Shown: positions 29,847-39,080 of the stretch, one piece after another
Layout of the letters: each line of letters opens with the position of its first letter
Numbering within the stretch: the stretch's first letter is position 1
Source of the DNA: Terribacillus sp. DMT04
GTDB lineage: Bacteria; Bacillota; Bacilli; Bacillales; Amphibacillaceae
Reading direction: 5' to 3'
Assembly (NCBI RefSeq): GCF_019056395.1
Contig: NZ_CP077639.1
Location: 1,614,001-1,678,000, forward strand
DNA: 64,000 nucleotides
Made by a program: the position numbers and the translations under genes
The notes under the pieces: model-generated
The model's input: only the letters and a program-made list of their open reading frames with translations
Told to the model about the DNA's origin: nothing
Databases searched by the model: none

Positions 29847-30483
29847 TTTTACAAAAGGACTTGTCCCAGCCATCGTGCAGGATAGCCAGACGAAGCAAGT
29901 GCTGATGCTTGCTTACATGAATGAAGAAGCATACGAAAAAACAGTCGAAACAAAACAAACATGGTTCTATTCCCGCTCAAGAGAAGCGCTATGGAACAAA
30001 GGAGCAACGTCTGGTAACACCCAGCAAGTTGTCGACATGAAACTAGACTGTGATCAGGACACCATCCTGATTAGCGTCCTTCCGAAAGGACCAGCCTGCC
30101 ACACAGGAGAAGTGAGCTGTTTCTATAACGAGACGCCAATTACAGGAGAAACAGAAGAAACAAATATCTTCCATACAGTGATGGAAGAAGCTGAAGATCG
30201 GAAAAAACACCCTGTCGAAAATTCCTACACAAACTATTTGTATCAAAAAGGAGTCGATAAAATCGGTAAGAAAGTCATCGAAGAAGCTGGGGAAGTTGTT
30301 ATTGCAGCAAAAAATGATGACGCAAAAGAATTGGTCAATGAGGTAAGTGATTTGCTGTATCACAGCTTCGTTTTGCTCGCCAATCAAGGCGTTCGCCTGC
30401 AGGAAGTTGAAGCAGAGCTAGCACGGCGTTTCCAAAAGAAGGGGAATAATAAAGGAGAGCGTCCGCCGATTGAAGAGTGGTGA
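29836..30483 (+). CDS. hisI: Bifunctional phosphoribosyl-AMP cyclohydrolase / phosphoribosyl-ATP pyrophosphatase
   Basis: The 215-residue protein fuses two steps. The N-terminal half is the cyclohydrolase, with [33 protein letters not shown] and metal ligands in MKLDCDQD and GPACHTG. The C-terminal half is the pyrophosphohydrolase of the MazG-like fold ([21 protein letters not shown] and EVSDLLYH). It starts at GTG 29836, inside the end of hisF, after AAGGAGTG. It is the last gene of the his operon. Confidence 0.95.
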   Translation: MKPDFTKGLVPAIVQDSQTKQVLMLAYMNEEAYEKTVETKQTWFYSRSREALWNKGATSGNTQQVVDMKLDCDQDTILISVLPKGPACHTGEVSCFYNETPITGETEETNIFHTVMEEAEDRKKHPVENSYTNYLYQKGVDKIGKKVIEEAGEVVIAAKNDDAKELVNEVSDLLYHSFVLLANQGVRLQEVEAELARRFQKKGNNKGERPPIEEW

Positions 30484-30520
30484 CGCTCTTCTTTATCATC
30501 TAAGAACGCTAAAGGGATTA

Positions 30521-30550
30521 TTGACAACCGTTACGACTCTGCAATACGAT
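30521..30550 (+). promoter_or_regulatory. Putative promoter for the PadR regulator
   Basis: A perfect TTGACA (30521-30526) is followed after 18 bases by TACGAT (30545-30550). The regulator starts about 85 bases further on. Confidence 0.5.
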
Positions 30551-30635
30551 ATAGCGGACGCGAAGTAGGTAATGCGAGGTACGGCATAAAGTCCTGTGTT
30601 ACAATGCATCTAGATTAATAATGGGAGAGAACTTC

Positions 30636-30962
30636 TTGGAAAACATACCAGAAATGCTGATAGGATTACTAGAAGGCTGTGTGCTTGAAATCATTAGCCA
30701 CGGCGAAACGTATAGCTATGAAATCACAAAACAGCTGCGAGAACTTGGTTTTACAGATGTGATGGAAGGTACAGTGTATACAATTACAACACGTCTTGAG
30801 AAAAACAAGCTTGTGGACATTGAGAAAAAGCCATCCACGATGGGGCCGCCCAGAAAGTTCTACACGCTAAATGCCGCAGGTCAAAAGCAGCTAAAAGTCT
30901 TTTGGGAAAAATGGGGCTTTATTTCGAGTAAGATTAACGAACTAAAAACTAAAAGAACATAA
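30636..30962 (+). CDS. PadR-family transcriptional regulator
   Basis: The 108-residue protein is a winged-helix PadR regulator. It shows EGCVLEIISHGETYSYEITKQL, then EGTVYTITTRLEKNKLV with the recognition helix and the wing ending GPPRKFYTLNAAGQKQL. These proteins repress drug-efflux, phenolic-acid or lipid genes and usually themselves. I favour TTG 30636 as start, eight bases after GGGAG; ATG 30621 would include the ribosome site. No target gene (for example DUF1048 or a transporter) follows directly, which is unusual. Confidence 0.85.
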   Translation: MENIPEMLIGLLEGCVLEIISHGETYSYEITKQLRELGFTDVMEGTVYTITTRLEKNKLVDIEKKPSTMGPPRKFYTLNAAGQKQLKVFWEKWGFISSKINELKTKRT

Positions 30963-31069
30963 AACAAACAAGAAAGTTTTGCTGCTACAGATGCTGAGTA
31001 CCTCAAAACAGAAGGACTAAAAGCAGGAATAAATCTGCTTTCAGTCACCTCGTTTTCTCCGATATTTCT

Positions 31070-31270
31070 CTACGTATTATTTAGAAGATCTTGAAGAAGT
31101 GAGATAGTGAGAATTAGCGTTAGTAAGGTACCTGCACATATTAAAGTCAATACTTTTACTCCTAACCCTTCTTTCTCATTATGGCCTTTGTCTTTTATCA
31201 CTTCTCGGCTGACCTCATTCCAGATTAAGGCTGACGCTAATACGACAATGACGATAAAGGATGCAGACAT
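31070..31270 (-). CDS. Small membrane protein (66 aa)
   Basis: Starts at ATG 31270, behind a GGGGG stretch. The product has an N-terminal span (SFIVIVVLASALIW), a charged loop (EVIKDKGHNEKEG) and a second span (VLTLICAGTLLTLILTISLL). No family is recognised. Confidence 0.5.
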   Translation of the reverse strand: MSASFIVIVVLASALIWNEVSREVIKDKGHNEKEGLGVKVLTLICAGTLLTLILTISLLQDLLNNT

Positions 31271-31520
31271 TTTATACCCCCATCTTTTTCTGAATTTTAA
31301 CACATTTGATTAAATGAAGATTGCATTATTATCCAGAAACACAAAATTTCTAAAGTGCTTTTCTAAAAAGAACTAGAATGATGGCTCAGATTCGTAGTTA
31401 GATTTAAGCCGTCATCAATTTTGTTTCATGGTATGTTAGTTATTTGCTTTTTCACTTAAGGTGTTCAATGTAACAAGAATATGTTATGGTAAAAAAAACC
31501 ATATGAGTGGGGGGATACTT

Positions 31521-31772
31521 ATGAAAGTATCTTGGATTGCTTGGTGGATTATTAATGCTATATTACTTACAGGAATAATTACAATTTCAGTTTTTGTCTG
31601 GACCAGAAGTGTAGACGCAGCTGGAATTGTACAGACTTATGAAACCAGAATGATTAGCTTTATCATTCTTACTTTGGTATTTATTATCCCATTGGCCGTA
31701 CAGATTATTTGGATGATTATTAACTTCGTGGTAGCGAAAAACAAGAAAGGAAATACCTTGGACCTGCAATGA
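31521..31772 (+). CDS. DUF3923-family membrane protein
   Basis: The 83-residue product starts MKVSWIAWWIINAILL, has a loop with RSVDAAGIVQTYE and a second long span (IILTLVFIIPLAVQIIWMIINFVV). This matches DUF3923 small membrane proteins. The ATG at 31521 follows GGGGGGAT at good spacing. Function unknown. A strong hairpin terminator lies about 65 bases behind the stop. Confidence 0.72.
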   Translation: MKVSWIAWWIINAILLTGIITISVFVWTRSVDAAGIVQTYETRMISFIILTLVFIIPLAVQIIWMIINFVVAKNKKGNTLDLQ

Positions 31773-31836
31773 ATCACAGTCACTAATAACGTAATTGTGC
31801 GCAAGATAGCTTGTTAAAAGAAGATTGACTATTGCA

Positions 31837-31882
31837 ACAAAAATAAAGCCTAGGACATTTCCTTGGCTTTATTTTTGTTTTT
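31837..31882 (+). terminator. Bidirectional terminator
   Basis: AAAAATAAAGCC pairs with GGCTTTATTTTT around a short imperfect inner stem. Runs of A before and T after let it serve both strands. Confidence 0.85.
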
Positions 31883-31995
31883 AAAACAATTCCAGGATGG
31901 TAAGGTGGAGATTTTTTCAGCAAGTTAGTCGGGAGAATCGGAGAATATAAAATATCAGCATACAACATGAAAAAATCCTAGATAAATAATCGTTA

Positions 31996-32298
31996 CTAAT
32001 GAATTTGATTACTCCTGTCTAACGTATACATACCAGCTAAAAGTATCATCGTACTTGGAATTAAAGAAAGAAAAGCAAGTGCATAAATACCAGTAATGGA
32101 AGTCAAGATAAGTAACGTGCCGCTTATCATTGGTTTTTTAGTGACATAAAAGGAGCTAATTGCTGCGGTGATTCCACTAAGCATACCTAAGAAACCTATA
32201 TTCCCAAACGTATACGAATCGTCGATAACGGCAAAGAGTTGTGCTGCAAGCGAAACAAGCAGACCAAGCATACCGCCAATTAGAGCTAAATACTTCAT
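31996..32298 (-). CDS. Small four-span membrane protein
   Basis: The 100-residue protein has about four hydrophobic helices (near 3-22, 33-50, 57-72 and 75-92). It starts at ATG 32298, eight bases after AAAGGGTG. It looks like a small DUF4064-type membrane protein, but I am not sure of the family. Nothing in the context shows its role. Confidence 0.55.
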   Translation of the reverse strand: MKYLALIGGMLGLLVSLAAQLFAVIDDSYTFGNIGFLGMLSGITAAISSFYVTKKPMISGTLLILTSITGIYALAFLSLIPSTMILLAGMYTLDRSNQIH

Positions 32299-32468
32299 AC
32301 CTGATCACCCTTTTAAATGAGAGTAGAGAAGCGAAAAGCTAAGAATACTTTATAGTGAAAATTCTCACCAATAGTACCTTTAGGGATGTTTGAAAATTAT
32401 CCCCACTACTTCAATTTAGAAAATGGATTAGCTGAGTAGCAACATCTTGATGAAAAGGCGAAATAAGA

Positions 32469-32498
32469 GTTTAAAATGATGCAAACCGGGAAACAATT
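32469..32498 (+). promoter_or_regulatory. Overlapping sigmaB/sigmaF-like promoter of the catalase gene
   Basis: GTTTAA (32469-32474), 13 bases, GGGAAA (32488-32493) fits the sigmaB pattern GTTTAA-N12-14-GGGWAW. Shifted slightly, GTTTA, 15 bases, GGAAACAATT (32489-32498) is close to the sigmaF pattern. B. subtilis katX is known to be read by both sigma factors. Confidence 0.6.
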
Positions 32499-32516
32499 TG
32501 TAACTAGAAGTTATCT

Positions 32517-32531
32517 TTTAATTCATTATAA
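32517..32531 (+). promoter_or_regulatory. Possible PerR/Fur-like half-perfect box
   Basis: TTTAATTCATTATAA has a perfect right half (ATTATAA) of the PerR consensus and a poor left half. It lies in the leader, downstream of the sigmaB/F promoter, so its role is doubtful. Confidence 0.25.
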
Positions 32532-32566
32532 GAATCAGTATGAATTATTTAAGGAGGTACTCCATT

Positions 32567-34198
32567 TTGGCTGAAGACAAAAATAAGAATGTTGAGAGAA
32601 AATCGTTAACTACGAGGCAGGGGCATCCTGTTACGGATAATCAGAATATCCGTACAATTGGTGACCGTGGACCAGCAACACTTGAGAATTATCACTTTAT
32701 TGAAAAAATCTCCCATTTTGATCGTGAAGAGGTACCTGAAAGGGTCGTACATGCTAGAGGAGCTGGCGCCTTCGGTTATTTTGAAACGTACGGAAAAGTA
32801 GGGGACGAACCTGTAGAAAAGTATACACGGGCTAAAGTATTTTCAGGCGCTGGTAAGAAGACGCCTTTAATGGTTCGTTTTTCAACAGTAGCAGGCTCGA
32901 AGGATTCTCCAGAAACAGATCGAGATCCGCGTGGATTTGCGGTGAAAATGTATACAGAAGATGGAAACTGGGACTTGGTAGGTAACAACCTTAAGATTTT
33001 CTTTATCCGCGATGCGATGAAGTTTCCTGATATGATTCATGCGTTTAAAGCTGACCCAGTGTCAAATGTGCCCAACCCGCAGCGTATGTTTGACTTTGTT
33101 TCACGTACACCAGAGGCAACACATATGATTACATTTTTGTTTTCCCCATATGGCATACCAGCAACCTACCGCCATATGCAAGGTTCCGGCGTGAATACGT
33201 ACAAATGGGTAAATGAAAAAGGCGAGGCTGTCCTTGTGAAATACCACTGGGAACCGAAGCAAGGCATCCGGAATCTGACCCAAGAAGAAGCAACTTACAT
33301 TCAAGGGAAAAATACAAGCCATGCTACACAAGATTTATACGAGTCAATCGAGCGTGGCGAATACCCGGAATGGGAGCTTTTTGTACAAATCATGGAAGAT
33401 GGCTACCACGAAGAACTTGACTTCGATCCTTTGGATGATACAAAACTATGGCCGGAAGATAAATTCCCATGGCTGCCAGTCGGGCGTATGGTTCTAGACC
33501 GCAATCCAGTAGATTATCACGCAGAAATTGAGCAAGCTGCCTTCGGTACAGGCGTACTTGTTGACGGAATGGATTTCTCGGACGATAAGATGTTACAAGG
33601 TCGTACGTTCTCCTATTCCGATACACAGCGCTACCGGGTAGGAGCAAACTATTTGAAACTGCCGGTTAATGCACCGAAAGCCCCTGTACACACCAATCAG
33701 CATCGTGGGCAAATGGATACACGCGATCCGCAAGAATCTGGTGATGACCCACATATCAATTATGAGCCATCCATGCTTGGCGGTTATCAGGAAGCGAATA
33801 AAGAAGAACGTGTACCACACCGTCCAACCTATAACGCTGCAGCAATGACCGCACCAATTGATCGTCCTAACAATTACGGTCAAGCAGGAGAAACATACCG
33901 TAGTTTAGAGGATTGGGAGCGGGAGGAACTGATCAAAAATCTTTCTGACGCATTAACAGTATGTGATAAATCTATCCAAGATGCCATGGTCGAACACTTT
34001 ACGCAAGCAGATGAAGAATACGGCCGTCGTGTGAAAGAAGGCATTGAAGCAAAATTAAAAGAGATCAAGGAAAATAACCAGGAAGATCAACTTCCTGGAA
34101 GAGAATCAGGGAAAACAAAGTTTGGACAAGGTTCCTTATCTGCAAACGAAGCAACAGAAGATGCAGTGGAAGAAAGTCGAGAATCAGATCGTTATTAA
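32567..34198 (+). CDS. katX: Catalase, spore KatX type
   Basis: The enzyme breaks hydrogen peroxide into water and oxygen. The 543 residues carry His62 ([12 protein letters not shown]), the distal Asn in WDLVGNN (about 140) and the haem-ligand Tyr350 in [10 protein letters not shown]. Length and the [22 protein letters not shown] start fit B. subtilis KatX, which protects germinating spores. A sigmaB/sigmaF-like promoter supports this. The start is TTG 32567, eight bases after a perfect AAGGAGGT; an ATG at 32540 precedes that site. The C-terminus adds a hydrophilic Glu-rich tail. Confidence 0.9.
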   Translation: MAEDKNKNVERKSLTTRQGHPVTDNQNIRTIGDRGPATLENYHFIEKISHFDREEVPERVVHARGAGAFGYFETYGKVGDEPVEKYTRAKVFSGAGKKTPLMVRFSTVAGSKDSPETDRDPRGFAVKMYTEDGNWDLVGNNLKIFFIRDAMKFPDMIHAFKADPVSNVPNPQRMFDFVSRTPEATHMITFLFSPYGIPATYRHMQGSGVNTYKWVNEKGEAVLVKYHWEPKQGIRNLTQEEATYIQGKNTSHATQDLYESIERGEYPEWELFVQIMEDGYHEELDFDPLDDTKLWPEDKFPWLPVGRMVLDRNPVDYHAEIEQAAFGTGVLVDGMDFSDDKMLQGRTFSYSDTQRYRVGANYLKLPVNAPKAPVHTNQHRGQMDTRDPQESGDDPHINYEPSMLGGYQEANKEERVPHRPTYNAAAMTAPIDRPNNYGQAGETYRSLEDWEREELIKNLSDALTVCDKSIQDAMVEHFTQADEEYGRRVKEGIEAKLKEIKENNQEDQLPGRESGKTKFGQGSLSANEATEDAVEESRESDRY

Positions 34199-34209
34199 TT
34201 AGTTAATCG

Positions 34210-34240
34210 AAAAAGTCGCCAATCTTGGCGGCTTTTTTTG
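34210..34240 (+). terminator. Terminator after katX
   Basis: AAAGTCGCCAA pairs with TTGGCGGCTTT (one mismatch) and is followed by T residues. Confidence 0.88.
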
Positions 34241-34292
34241 TGTGTATAATGGTTCCAGTTGATTTTTACTTGTACTTATAGTCAGCTTATAT

Positions 34293-34931
34293 TTATTTAT
34301 AGATAAGGCAAAATTCCCTCTCTAAATAAACAGTTAAAGCATCAATAGGAGTTACTATTTTTACATGTGAATTAGATTGGATAAGCGTTGCAGCATCAAC
34401 CATAGATAGTTGTGGAAAAGCAATAACTCCACTAGCTTCTGCATTAAGTACATGTTCGATTATCGCTTTCGTGTAATCGTTTTTTCTGTTAGCCATAATA
34501 AGCTGAAATGCGTTAGGAATGATTTCAAATAAATACCTCTTGCTGTTTGCTTTATCGTTCACTGAATACAGTCGGTCCATGGTTCCTTGGACTGTATCTG
34601 GATTCGTAAAGTACAATCTGGCAGTTTCATATCTGTCTAACTCATGAAAGAATGGCTCATCAATTTTTATGATTGGAATATCTATGTTAATGTCTGTCGG
34701 TAAATAGAGAATATAGTTCGTACAGGTAATAAGGATAGCGTCTGGATTAGTTGAGCTTATCCAATGTATTTGTTCCTCGACCTTGCGATATGGATTAAAT
34801 GATTGATTTTCTTTAAAATGATGCATCAGGGCTGGGTCTGTAAAGTGTGTTAAAGCAACATCGTAGGGAGCCAAAGCTTTCTCAATATAGTTTATATTCG
34901 AATAATGGGCATGTAAGCATGCTATATGCAA
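34293..34931 (-). CDS. Asp/Glu-racemase-fold protein of unknown substrate
   Basis: The 212-residue protein resembles the Asp/Glu/hydantoin racemase fold. A strand ending AILITCTNYI supplies a cysteine where the first catalytic Cys is expected, followed by PIIKIDEPFF. The second catalytic cysteine seems absent (VIAFPQLSMVDA), so it may not racemise amino acids. I prefer TTG 34931, seven bases after GGAG; an upstream TTG at 34946 overlaps that site. It stands alone, facing katX. Confidence 0.6.
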   Translation of the reverse strand: MHIACLHAHYSNINYIEKALAPYDVALTHFTDPALMHHFKENQSFNPYRKVEEQIHWISSTNPDAILITCTNYILYLPTDINIDIPIIKIDEPFFHELDRYETARLYFTNPDTVQGTMDRLYSVNDKANSKRYLFEIIPNAFQLIMANRKNDYTKAIIEHVLNAEASGVIAFPQLSMVDAATLIQSNSHVKIVTPIDALTVYLEREFCLIYK

Positions 34932-35078
34932 ATGATCACTCCGCAAATTTGTGTTATGTATTTTTTCCTAGGATTAATAACACCTTCGACAAGTTCTGTC
35001 AGGAAACCTCTATAAAAATAGCTATTGCTGATTCTCTGTTATAATAGACTTAAATCGTGGTCAAGAAAGGCTTAAATA

Positions 35079-36041
35079 ATGATAACTCAAAACAAAGCAC
35101 AACCAGAATACCTATACACGTACGCACATGGGCTCGAAGAAGATTCTCTTTGTGGATTAGAACAAAGAGCCCTTTTCGGGGAAGAAACAGACAACCTTAT
35201 AAAAAGTACGAAAAATATAGATCCAAGCAGAAGTCCGTTTATAAAGGGAAGACTTTCGATTCTTTATACAGCTGATACAGTTGAAGCTATTTCCAAACAA
35301 GTGGAACAGATAGAGCTGCATGACCAAACGTTTAAGGTGCTTTACCTGAAAATAAATGACCTTCCTGATGATCAAAAAATTGAATTTGCACAAAGACGGG
35401 AAATTGAGAGAGAAATTGGCTGGAACATTGTCGGAGAGGCAGATATGCATAATCCTGACATTCTATTTGGTATTGTTCCGTTTCAAGGGCGCTGGTATTT
35501 CGGTGCCTACCAGGAAAGCGAATCTGTGTGGCTGCATCATGTAAAGAAACCGCAGGAATACTCCACTGCACTAAGCACACGTTTGGCCAGAGCGGTTGTC
35601 AATATAGCAGTTCCTGACCCATTAGGTGTCCGTGTGATCGATCCGTGCTGCGGAATAGGGACGGTGCTCGTTGAAGCGCTCTCGATGAATATTCCAATTA
35701 TCGGATCGGATCGAAATCCTTTAGTAGTCAAAGGAGCTAGAGAGAATATTGTCCATTTTGATTACCAAGGGCAAGCAGAAGTAAAAGACATTGCAGACGA
35801 ACAAGGCCATTATGATGTGGCAATTGTAGATATGCCATACAACATTTATTCCCGAGCAACAACGGAAGAGCAGTATACAATTATTAAGCACGCCAGAAGA
35901 ATAGCGGATAAAATGGTTATTCTAACGATTGAAAATATGGACGAGATGATTCTAAAAGCAGGCTTCACCATAGTGGATCGCGGTGTGGCGAATAAAGGTG
36001 TGAAAGCCCTGTTTTCGAGGCAGGTACTTGTATGCGAGTAA
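35079..36041 (+). CDS. TRM11/UPF0020-like methyltransferase
   Basis: The 320 residues have an N-terminal region with a THUMP-like character and a C-terminal SAM-dependent methyltransferase. The SAM site is DPCCGIGTVLVEAL, and the catalytic motif reads VDMPYNIYS where DPPY/NLPY is usual. Such enzymes modify guanosines in tRNA or other RNA. The ATG follows AAGAAAGG. The gene has its own terminator and no partners. The target RNA cannot be told from the sequence. Confidence 0.82.
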   Translation: MITQNKAQPEYLYTYAHGLEEDSLCGLEQRALFGEETDNLIKSTKNIDPSRSPFIKGRLSILYTADTVEAISKQVEQIELHDQTFKVLYLKINDLPDDQKIEFAQRREIEREIGWNIVGEADMHNPDILFGIVPFQGRWYFGAYQESESVWLHHVKKPQEYSTALSTRLARAVVNIAVPDPLGVRVIDPCCGIGTVLVEALSMNIPIIGSDRNPLVVKGARENIVHFDYQGQAEVKDIADEQGHYDVAIVDMPYNIYSRATTEEQYTIIKHARRIADKMVILTIENMDEMILKAGFTIVDRGVANKGVKALFSRQVLVCE

Positions 36042-36079
36042 AAAACCATCCTAACTATTGTCTGGACATAAATTGAGGT

Positions 36080-36114
36080 AAACCCCTGATGAGCTATAGC
36101 TATCAGGGGTTTTA
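36080..36114 (+). terminator. Terminator after the methyltransferase
   Basis: AAACCCCTGAT pairs with ATCAGGGGTTT around an 11-base self-complementary centre and is followed by TATT. Confidence 0.88.
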
Positions 36115-36153
36115 TTGCATACATTAGGCTATTTTCACATAATGGTTTCGAAA

Positions 36154-36182
36154 TTGACATAACAACATATCGTTGGTATAAA
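36154..36182 (+). promoter_or_regulatory. Near-consensus sigmaA promoter
   Basis: TTGACA (36154-36159), exactly 17 bases, TATAAA (36177-36182). It is about 30 bases before the next gene's start. Confidence 0.85.
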
Positions 36183-36211
36183 TTGGTTGAATACAAAATT
36201 GGGGTATTCTC

Positions 36212-36505
36212 TTGAGTTATAAGAACTTCTTTAAAGGTCCTGCTGCTATAAGTACTTTGTGCGCTTTATGTTCGTTAACTTTAGGGCTAACAAATTTCTT
36301 GCTCATAAAGTTAACTCTTGAATTCTGGAAGGAATTAAGATTTCTTGTTGATGGCGTTATCACCATTATACTAATCACCTCCTTGATTGCCTTTCTGTTT
36401 TCTTTGTTTGTCCATGATAGAAAAGTGAGACTGCCACTTATTATATCAACTGCGGTTATAGGTCTTGTATTAACTCCTCTTACAATGATAACTGGTGTTT
36501 TTTAG
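36212..36505 (+). CDS. Small three-span membrane protein
   Basis: The 97-residue product has hydrophobic segments at about 12-32, 46-66 and 75-95, with a short basic HDRKVR loop. It starts at TTG 36212, behind GGGG, and is driven by a near-perfect promoter, which speaks for a real gene. No family is recognised. Confidence 0.6.
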   Translation: MSYKNFFKGPAAISTLCALCSLTLGLTNFLLIKLTLEFWKELRFLVDGVITIILITSLIAFLFSLFVHDRKVRLPLIISTAVIGLVLTPLTMITGVF

Positions 36506-36818
36506 ATATAAATACATGAAAAGGATCAAACGGAAGAGATGATTAGAAGAGTAGAAAATAATAACAGCATTTTACTTTTTATAAGTTTCTAAGCCGTAGA
36601 ATGTTTCTTATCGAGTTACTTCTGATTTTTGGTTCGTCAACAACTCATGAGGTAATATGTCCTTTTCGATATGAGTAAATTCATATTCATACAATCTATT
36701 TAAGAATTTCTTGCTAAAATCCCTTAACTTGAAAGCAGTATGTTATCTATAACGAAATTTTCTAATTCAATTTTTCATTTAATCAAGGTATAAATAGTTA
36801 GGAGCTGTGTGTGAACTT
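36506..36818 (+). other. Gap without recognised gene
   Basis: This A+T-rich stretch of about 310 bases contains only very short frames. A TATAAA at 36789-36794 with a poor TTCAAT 17 bases upstream is the best candidate promoter for the aminopeptidase gene. Confidence 0.5.
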
Positions 36819-38069
36819 ATGAAAGGAATATTTGAACTGGTTAGTGAAAACCAATTACAAAAGTATGCCGAACTTGCGGTACGATTTGGTGTAAATGTGC
36901 AAAAAAATCAATTAGTGGTTATCCATAGTGACGTAAAAAATGTAACTTTTGCACGTCTTATCCAAATGGCAGCCTATGAAGCGGGGGCTTCAAATGTAGT
37001 GATGGACTGGACAGACGAAGAGTCTACCAAAGCATTTTATATACATGCCGCAGATGATGCCATCAATCACTTTCCCAACTGGCAGCATGCACGGTATAAG
37101 GAGTGGGACGCTGCAGGTGCTGCTTACATCCACATTATTTCTGAAAACTTCGACATCTCTAAGGGCGTTTCCACAGAACGAATTAGCCACTTTCAAAAGG
37201 CCTTCCGCACCAAGTTGGAGAATCATTATGCAAAGATTAGGTCCCACGAGGTACGCTGGTGCCTTCTAGCTGTTCCGTCCTTCTCATGGGCCGCAAAAGT
37301 ATTTCCTCACGTAAGGAAAGAAGAAGCCGTGCAATTGTTATGGCAAGCCATCTTAAGTGGGGCACGGGCAGATGGAATATATCCTATCAAAGACTGGGAA
37401 AATCATAACCGAGCCTTTGAGTCCAGGAAAACATTTTTAAACAATCATCAATTTGAAGCCTTGCATTTTACCAATAGCCGAGGAACGGACCTCGTCGTCG
37501 GCATGCCTAACAATCATGTATTTATCGGCGGGGGAGTGACAGATAACAAGGGAATCTCGTTCTTTCCGAACATCCCTACAGAGGAGATATTTTCAGCACC
37601 GCATAAAGACAAGGTGAATGGCAGACTAGTAGCCACAAAACCGCTTGTCTATGGGGGGAGAGTCATCCATGATGTTTCCCTCATTTTTCAAGATGGACAG
37701 ATTACGGCCTATGATGCCGCCACTGGCCAGGAAGCGTTAGAACATCTCATCGAAACAGACGAAGGTTCCCATTATCTCGGGGAAATTGCCTTGGTCTCTA
37801 ACCATTCTCCTCTTGCTCATGCGGATATGCTTTTTTACAATACCTTGTTTGATGAAAATACGGCCTGCCATATTGGCATCGGCAACGCTTCTCCATCCAA
37901 CCTACAACATGGCAGCAACCTATCAGGGAAAGCGTTGAAAGAAGCAGGACTGAATTCGTCCCTCTTGTTAGTTAATGTGACTTTTGGTTCCGAAGATATG
38001 AATGTGGCAGGGAGGAAAGAAGGGAGAGCAGAAGTTTTATTGATGAAAGATGGTGATTTTCAATTTTAA
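36819..38069 (+). CDS. Aminopeptidase, M29 family (AmpS/PepS type)
   Basis: The 416-residue metallopeptidase matches M29 leucyl/aminopeptidase II. It has LHFTNSRGTDLVVGMPNNHVFIGGG, NIPTEEIFSAPHKDKVNGRLVATKPL with a catalytic Glu pair, and LGEIALVSNHSPLAHADMLFYNTLFDENTACHIGIGNA with metal-binding Glu, His and Asp. It trims N-terminal residues from peptides in the cytoplasm. The start is uncertain: AGGAG at 36800-36804 is far from ATG 36819 but too close to GTG 36807. Confidence 0.93.
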   Translation: MKGIFELVSENQLQKYAELAVRFGVNVQKNQLVVIHSDVKNVTFARLIQMAAYEAGASNVVMDWTDEESTKAFYIHAADDAINHFPNWQHARYKEWDAAGAAYIHIISENFDISKGVSTERISHFQKAFRTKLENHYAKIRSHEVRWCLLAVPSFSWAAKVFPHVRKEEAVQLLWQAILSGARADGIYPIKDWENHNRAFESRKTFLNNHQFEALHFTNSRGTDLVVGMPNNHVFIGGGVTDNKGISFFPNIPTEEIFSAPHKDKVNGRLVATKPLVYGGRVIHDVSLIFQDGQITAYDAATGQEALEHLIETDEGSHYLGEIALVSNHSPLAHADMLFYNTLFDENTACHIGIGNASPSNLQHGSNLSGKALKEAGLNSSLLLVNVTFGSEDMNVAGRKEGRAEVLLMKDGDFQF

Positions 38070-38519
38070 GAAAAGGGTCAAATGGTATTTATAAACGACA
38101 GTTGGTTAAGGTTATAATCAATTCCTTTGTAGGAGCATCTCGCTGTGAACATACGAATACGTGCACTAGCAACAATAGTTGGCAAGAGTCTAAATTTGTT
38201 AGTGATAATTTCGATGAATTTGCGGATAAAGGTTTCACAGAAAAGCAACTATCACCACACAGCAGTTAACAAATAAGAAAAAGCGTTGATTAATGATTGA
38301 CAGGGATTTTAAAGATAAAGTATTTATAAGGATCCTATCCCTATAAATAAGTTTAGAAAGAATATTATCAACCGTTAAAAGATATGCTGCCTCTATTTTT
38401 GATCTTATAAAAACTCCTATTGTAAACATTTCTCCTAATTAGAGGGAAATGGTAGAAAGAGATAAATTCAATAATGATGACGATTAAATAAAAATAAGGA
38501 AGGGGATAAATACCCTTCC
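38070..38519 (+). other. Gap with a decayed open frame
   Basis: A frame at 38102-38269 has protein-like composition (ending NSWQESKFVSDNFDEFADKG), like the tail of a once longer protein, but it has no ribosome site. It is probably a remnant. Nothing else is recognised in this 450-base gap. Confidence 0.35.
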
Positions 38520-38933
38520 TTATTTAAGTAATTCTACTATGTTAGAAATATCTTTTGGTAATAAGGATTTGTGTAATGCTTCATCAATAGTCTTTAACAT
38601 GGATTCTAACAATTCCTCTCCCGTTTCTGACAAGACTATATAGGCACTTCTTTTATCATCAAGTGAAGTCACTCGGGATACAAGTTCTCCATCCTTATAA
38701 TTTTGCAATCTGGATGCCATTCTCGACAATGCACTTAAACTTAAATCAATTTTGGAATGTAGATCTTGTAACCGTAGCTTTTTTTCGTCCGCTTCAGAAA
38801 GTGTATAGAGTAAAGTAAACTCTTTTAGTTCCAGACCGAAATGTTCTTTTAGAGTATAGTCAATTGCGTTTGAGATTCTATTGTAGTATTTGGAAAAGTT
38901 GAACCAAGTTTCAATTAAGTTCTCAGTTTTCAT
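38520..38933 (-). CDS. MarR-family transcriptional regulator
   Basis: The 137 residues fit the MarR winged-helix fold: helix ELKEFTLLYTLSEADEKKLRLQDL, recognition helix LSLSALSRMASRLQ, and the wing around GELVSRVTSLDDKRSAYIVLSETG with the conserved DDKRS. AGGAG precedes the ATG. It is divergent from an OYE gene. A perfect TTAAGGATACCTTAA palindrome lies 28 bases in front of its start and is the likely autoregulatory site. Confidence 0.9.
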   Translation of the reverse strand: MKTENLIETWFNFSKYYNRISNAIDYTLKEHFGLELKEFTLLYTLSEADEKKLRLQDLHSKIDLSLSALSRMASRLQNYKDGELVSRVTSLDDKRSAYIVLSETGEELLESMLKTIDEALHKSLLPKDISNIVELLK

Positions 38934-38961
38934 AGCGTGCTCCTAATTTTAGTATCTTAAT

Positions 38962-38976
38962 TTAAGGATACCTTAA
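38962..38976. promoter_or_regulatory. Perfect palindrome, probable MarR operator
   Basis: TTAAGG-ATA-CCTTAA is perfectly symmetric, with 6-bp arms. It sits in the MarR/OYE divergent region, close to the marR start. Confidence 0.6.
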
Positions 38977-39036
38977 TGAAATAATGGCTGCAATCTAAAA
39001 CATGTTTAAGAAATGCAAGAGAGGTGAATATATAGT

Positions 39037-39059
39037 TATAAAATTGCTTGCGCAAGCAA
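39037..39059 (+). promoter_or_regulatory. -10 box followed by 16-bp palindrome, OYE operator 1
   Basis: TATAAA (39037-39042) is followed after one base by the perfect palindrome TTGCTTGCGCAAGCAA (39044-39059), which covers the expected transcription start. Almost the same palindrome sits in the same position at the second OYE gene. Confidence 0.7.
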
Positions 39060-39080
39060 ATAAAAGAAAGGTGTTGTATT

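Noticed and set aside
38102-38269. 55-codon frame with protein-like ending
   Set aside because: No ribosome site and no recognised family; kept only as a possible remnant.
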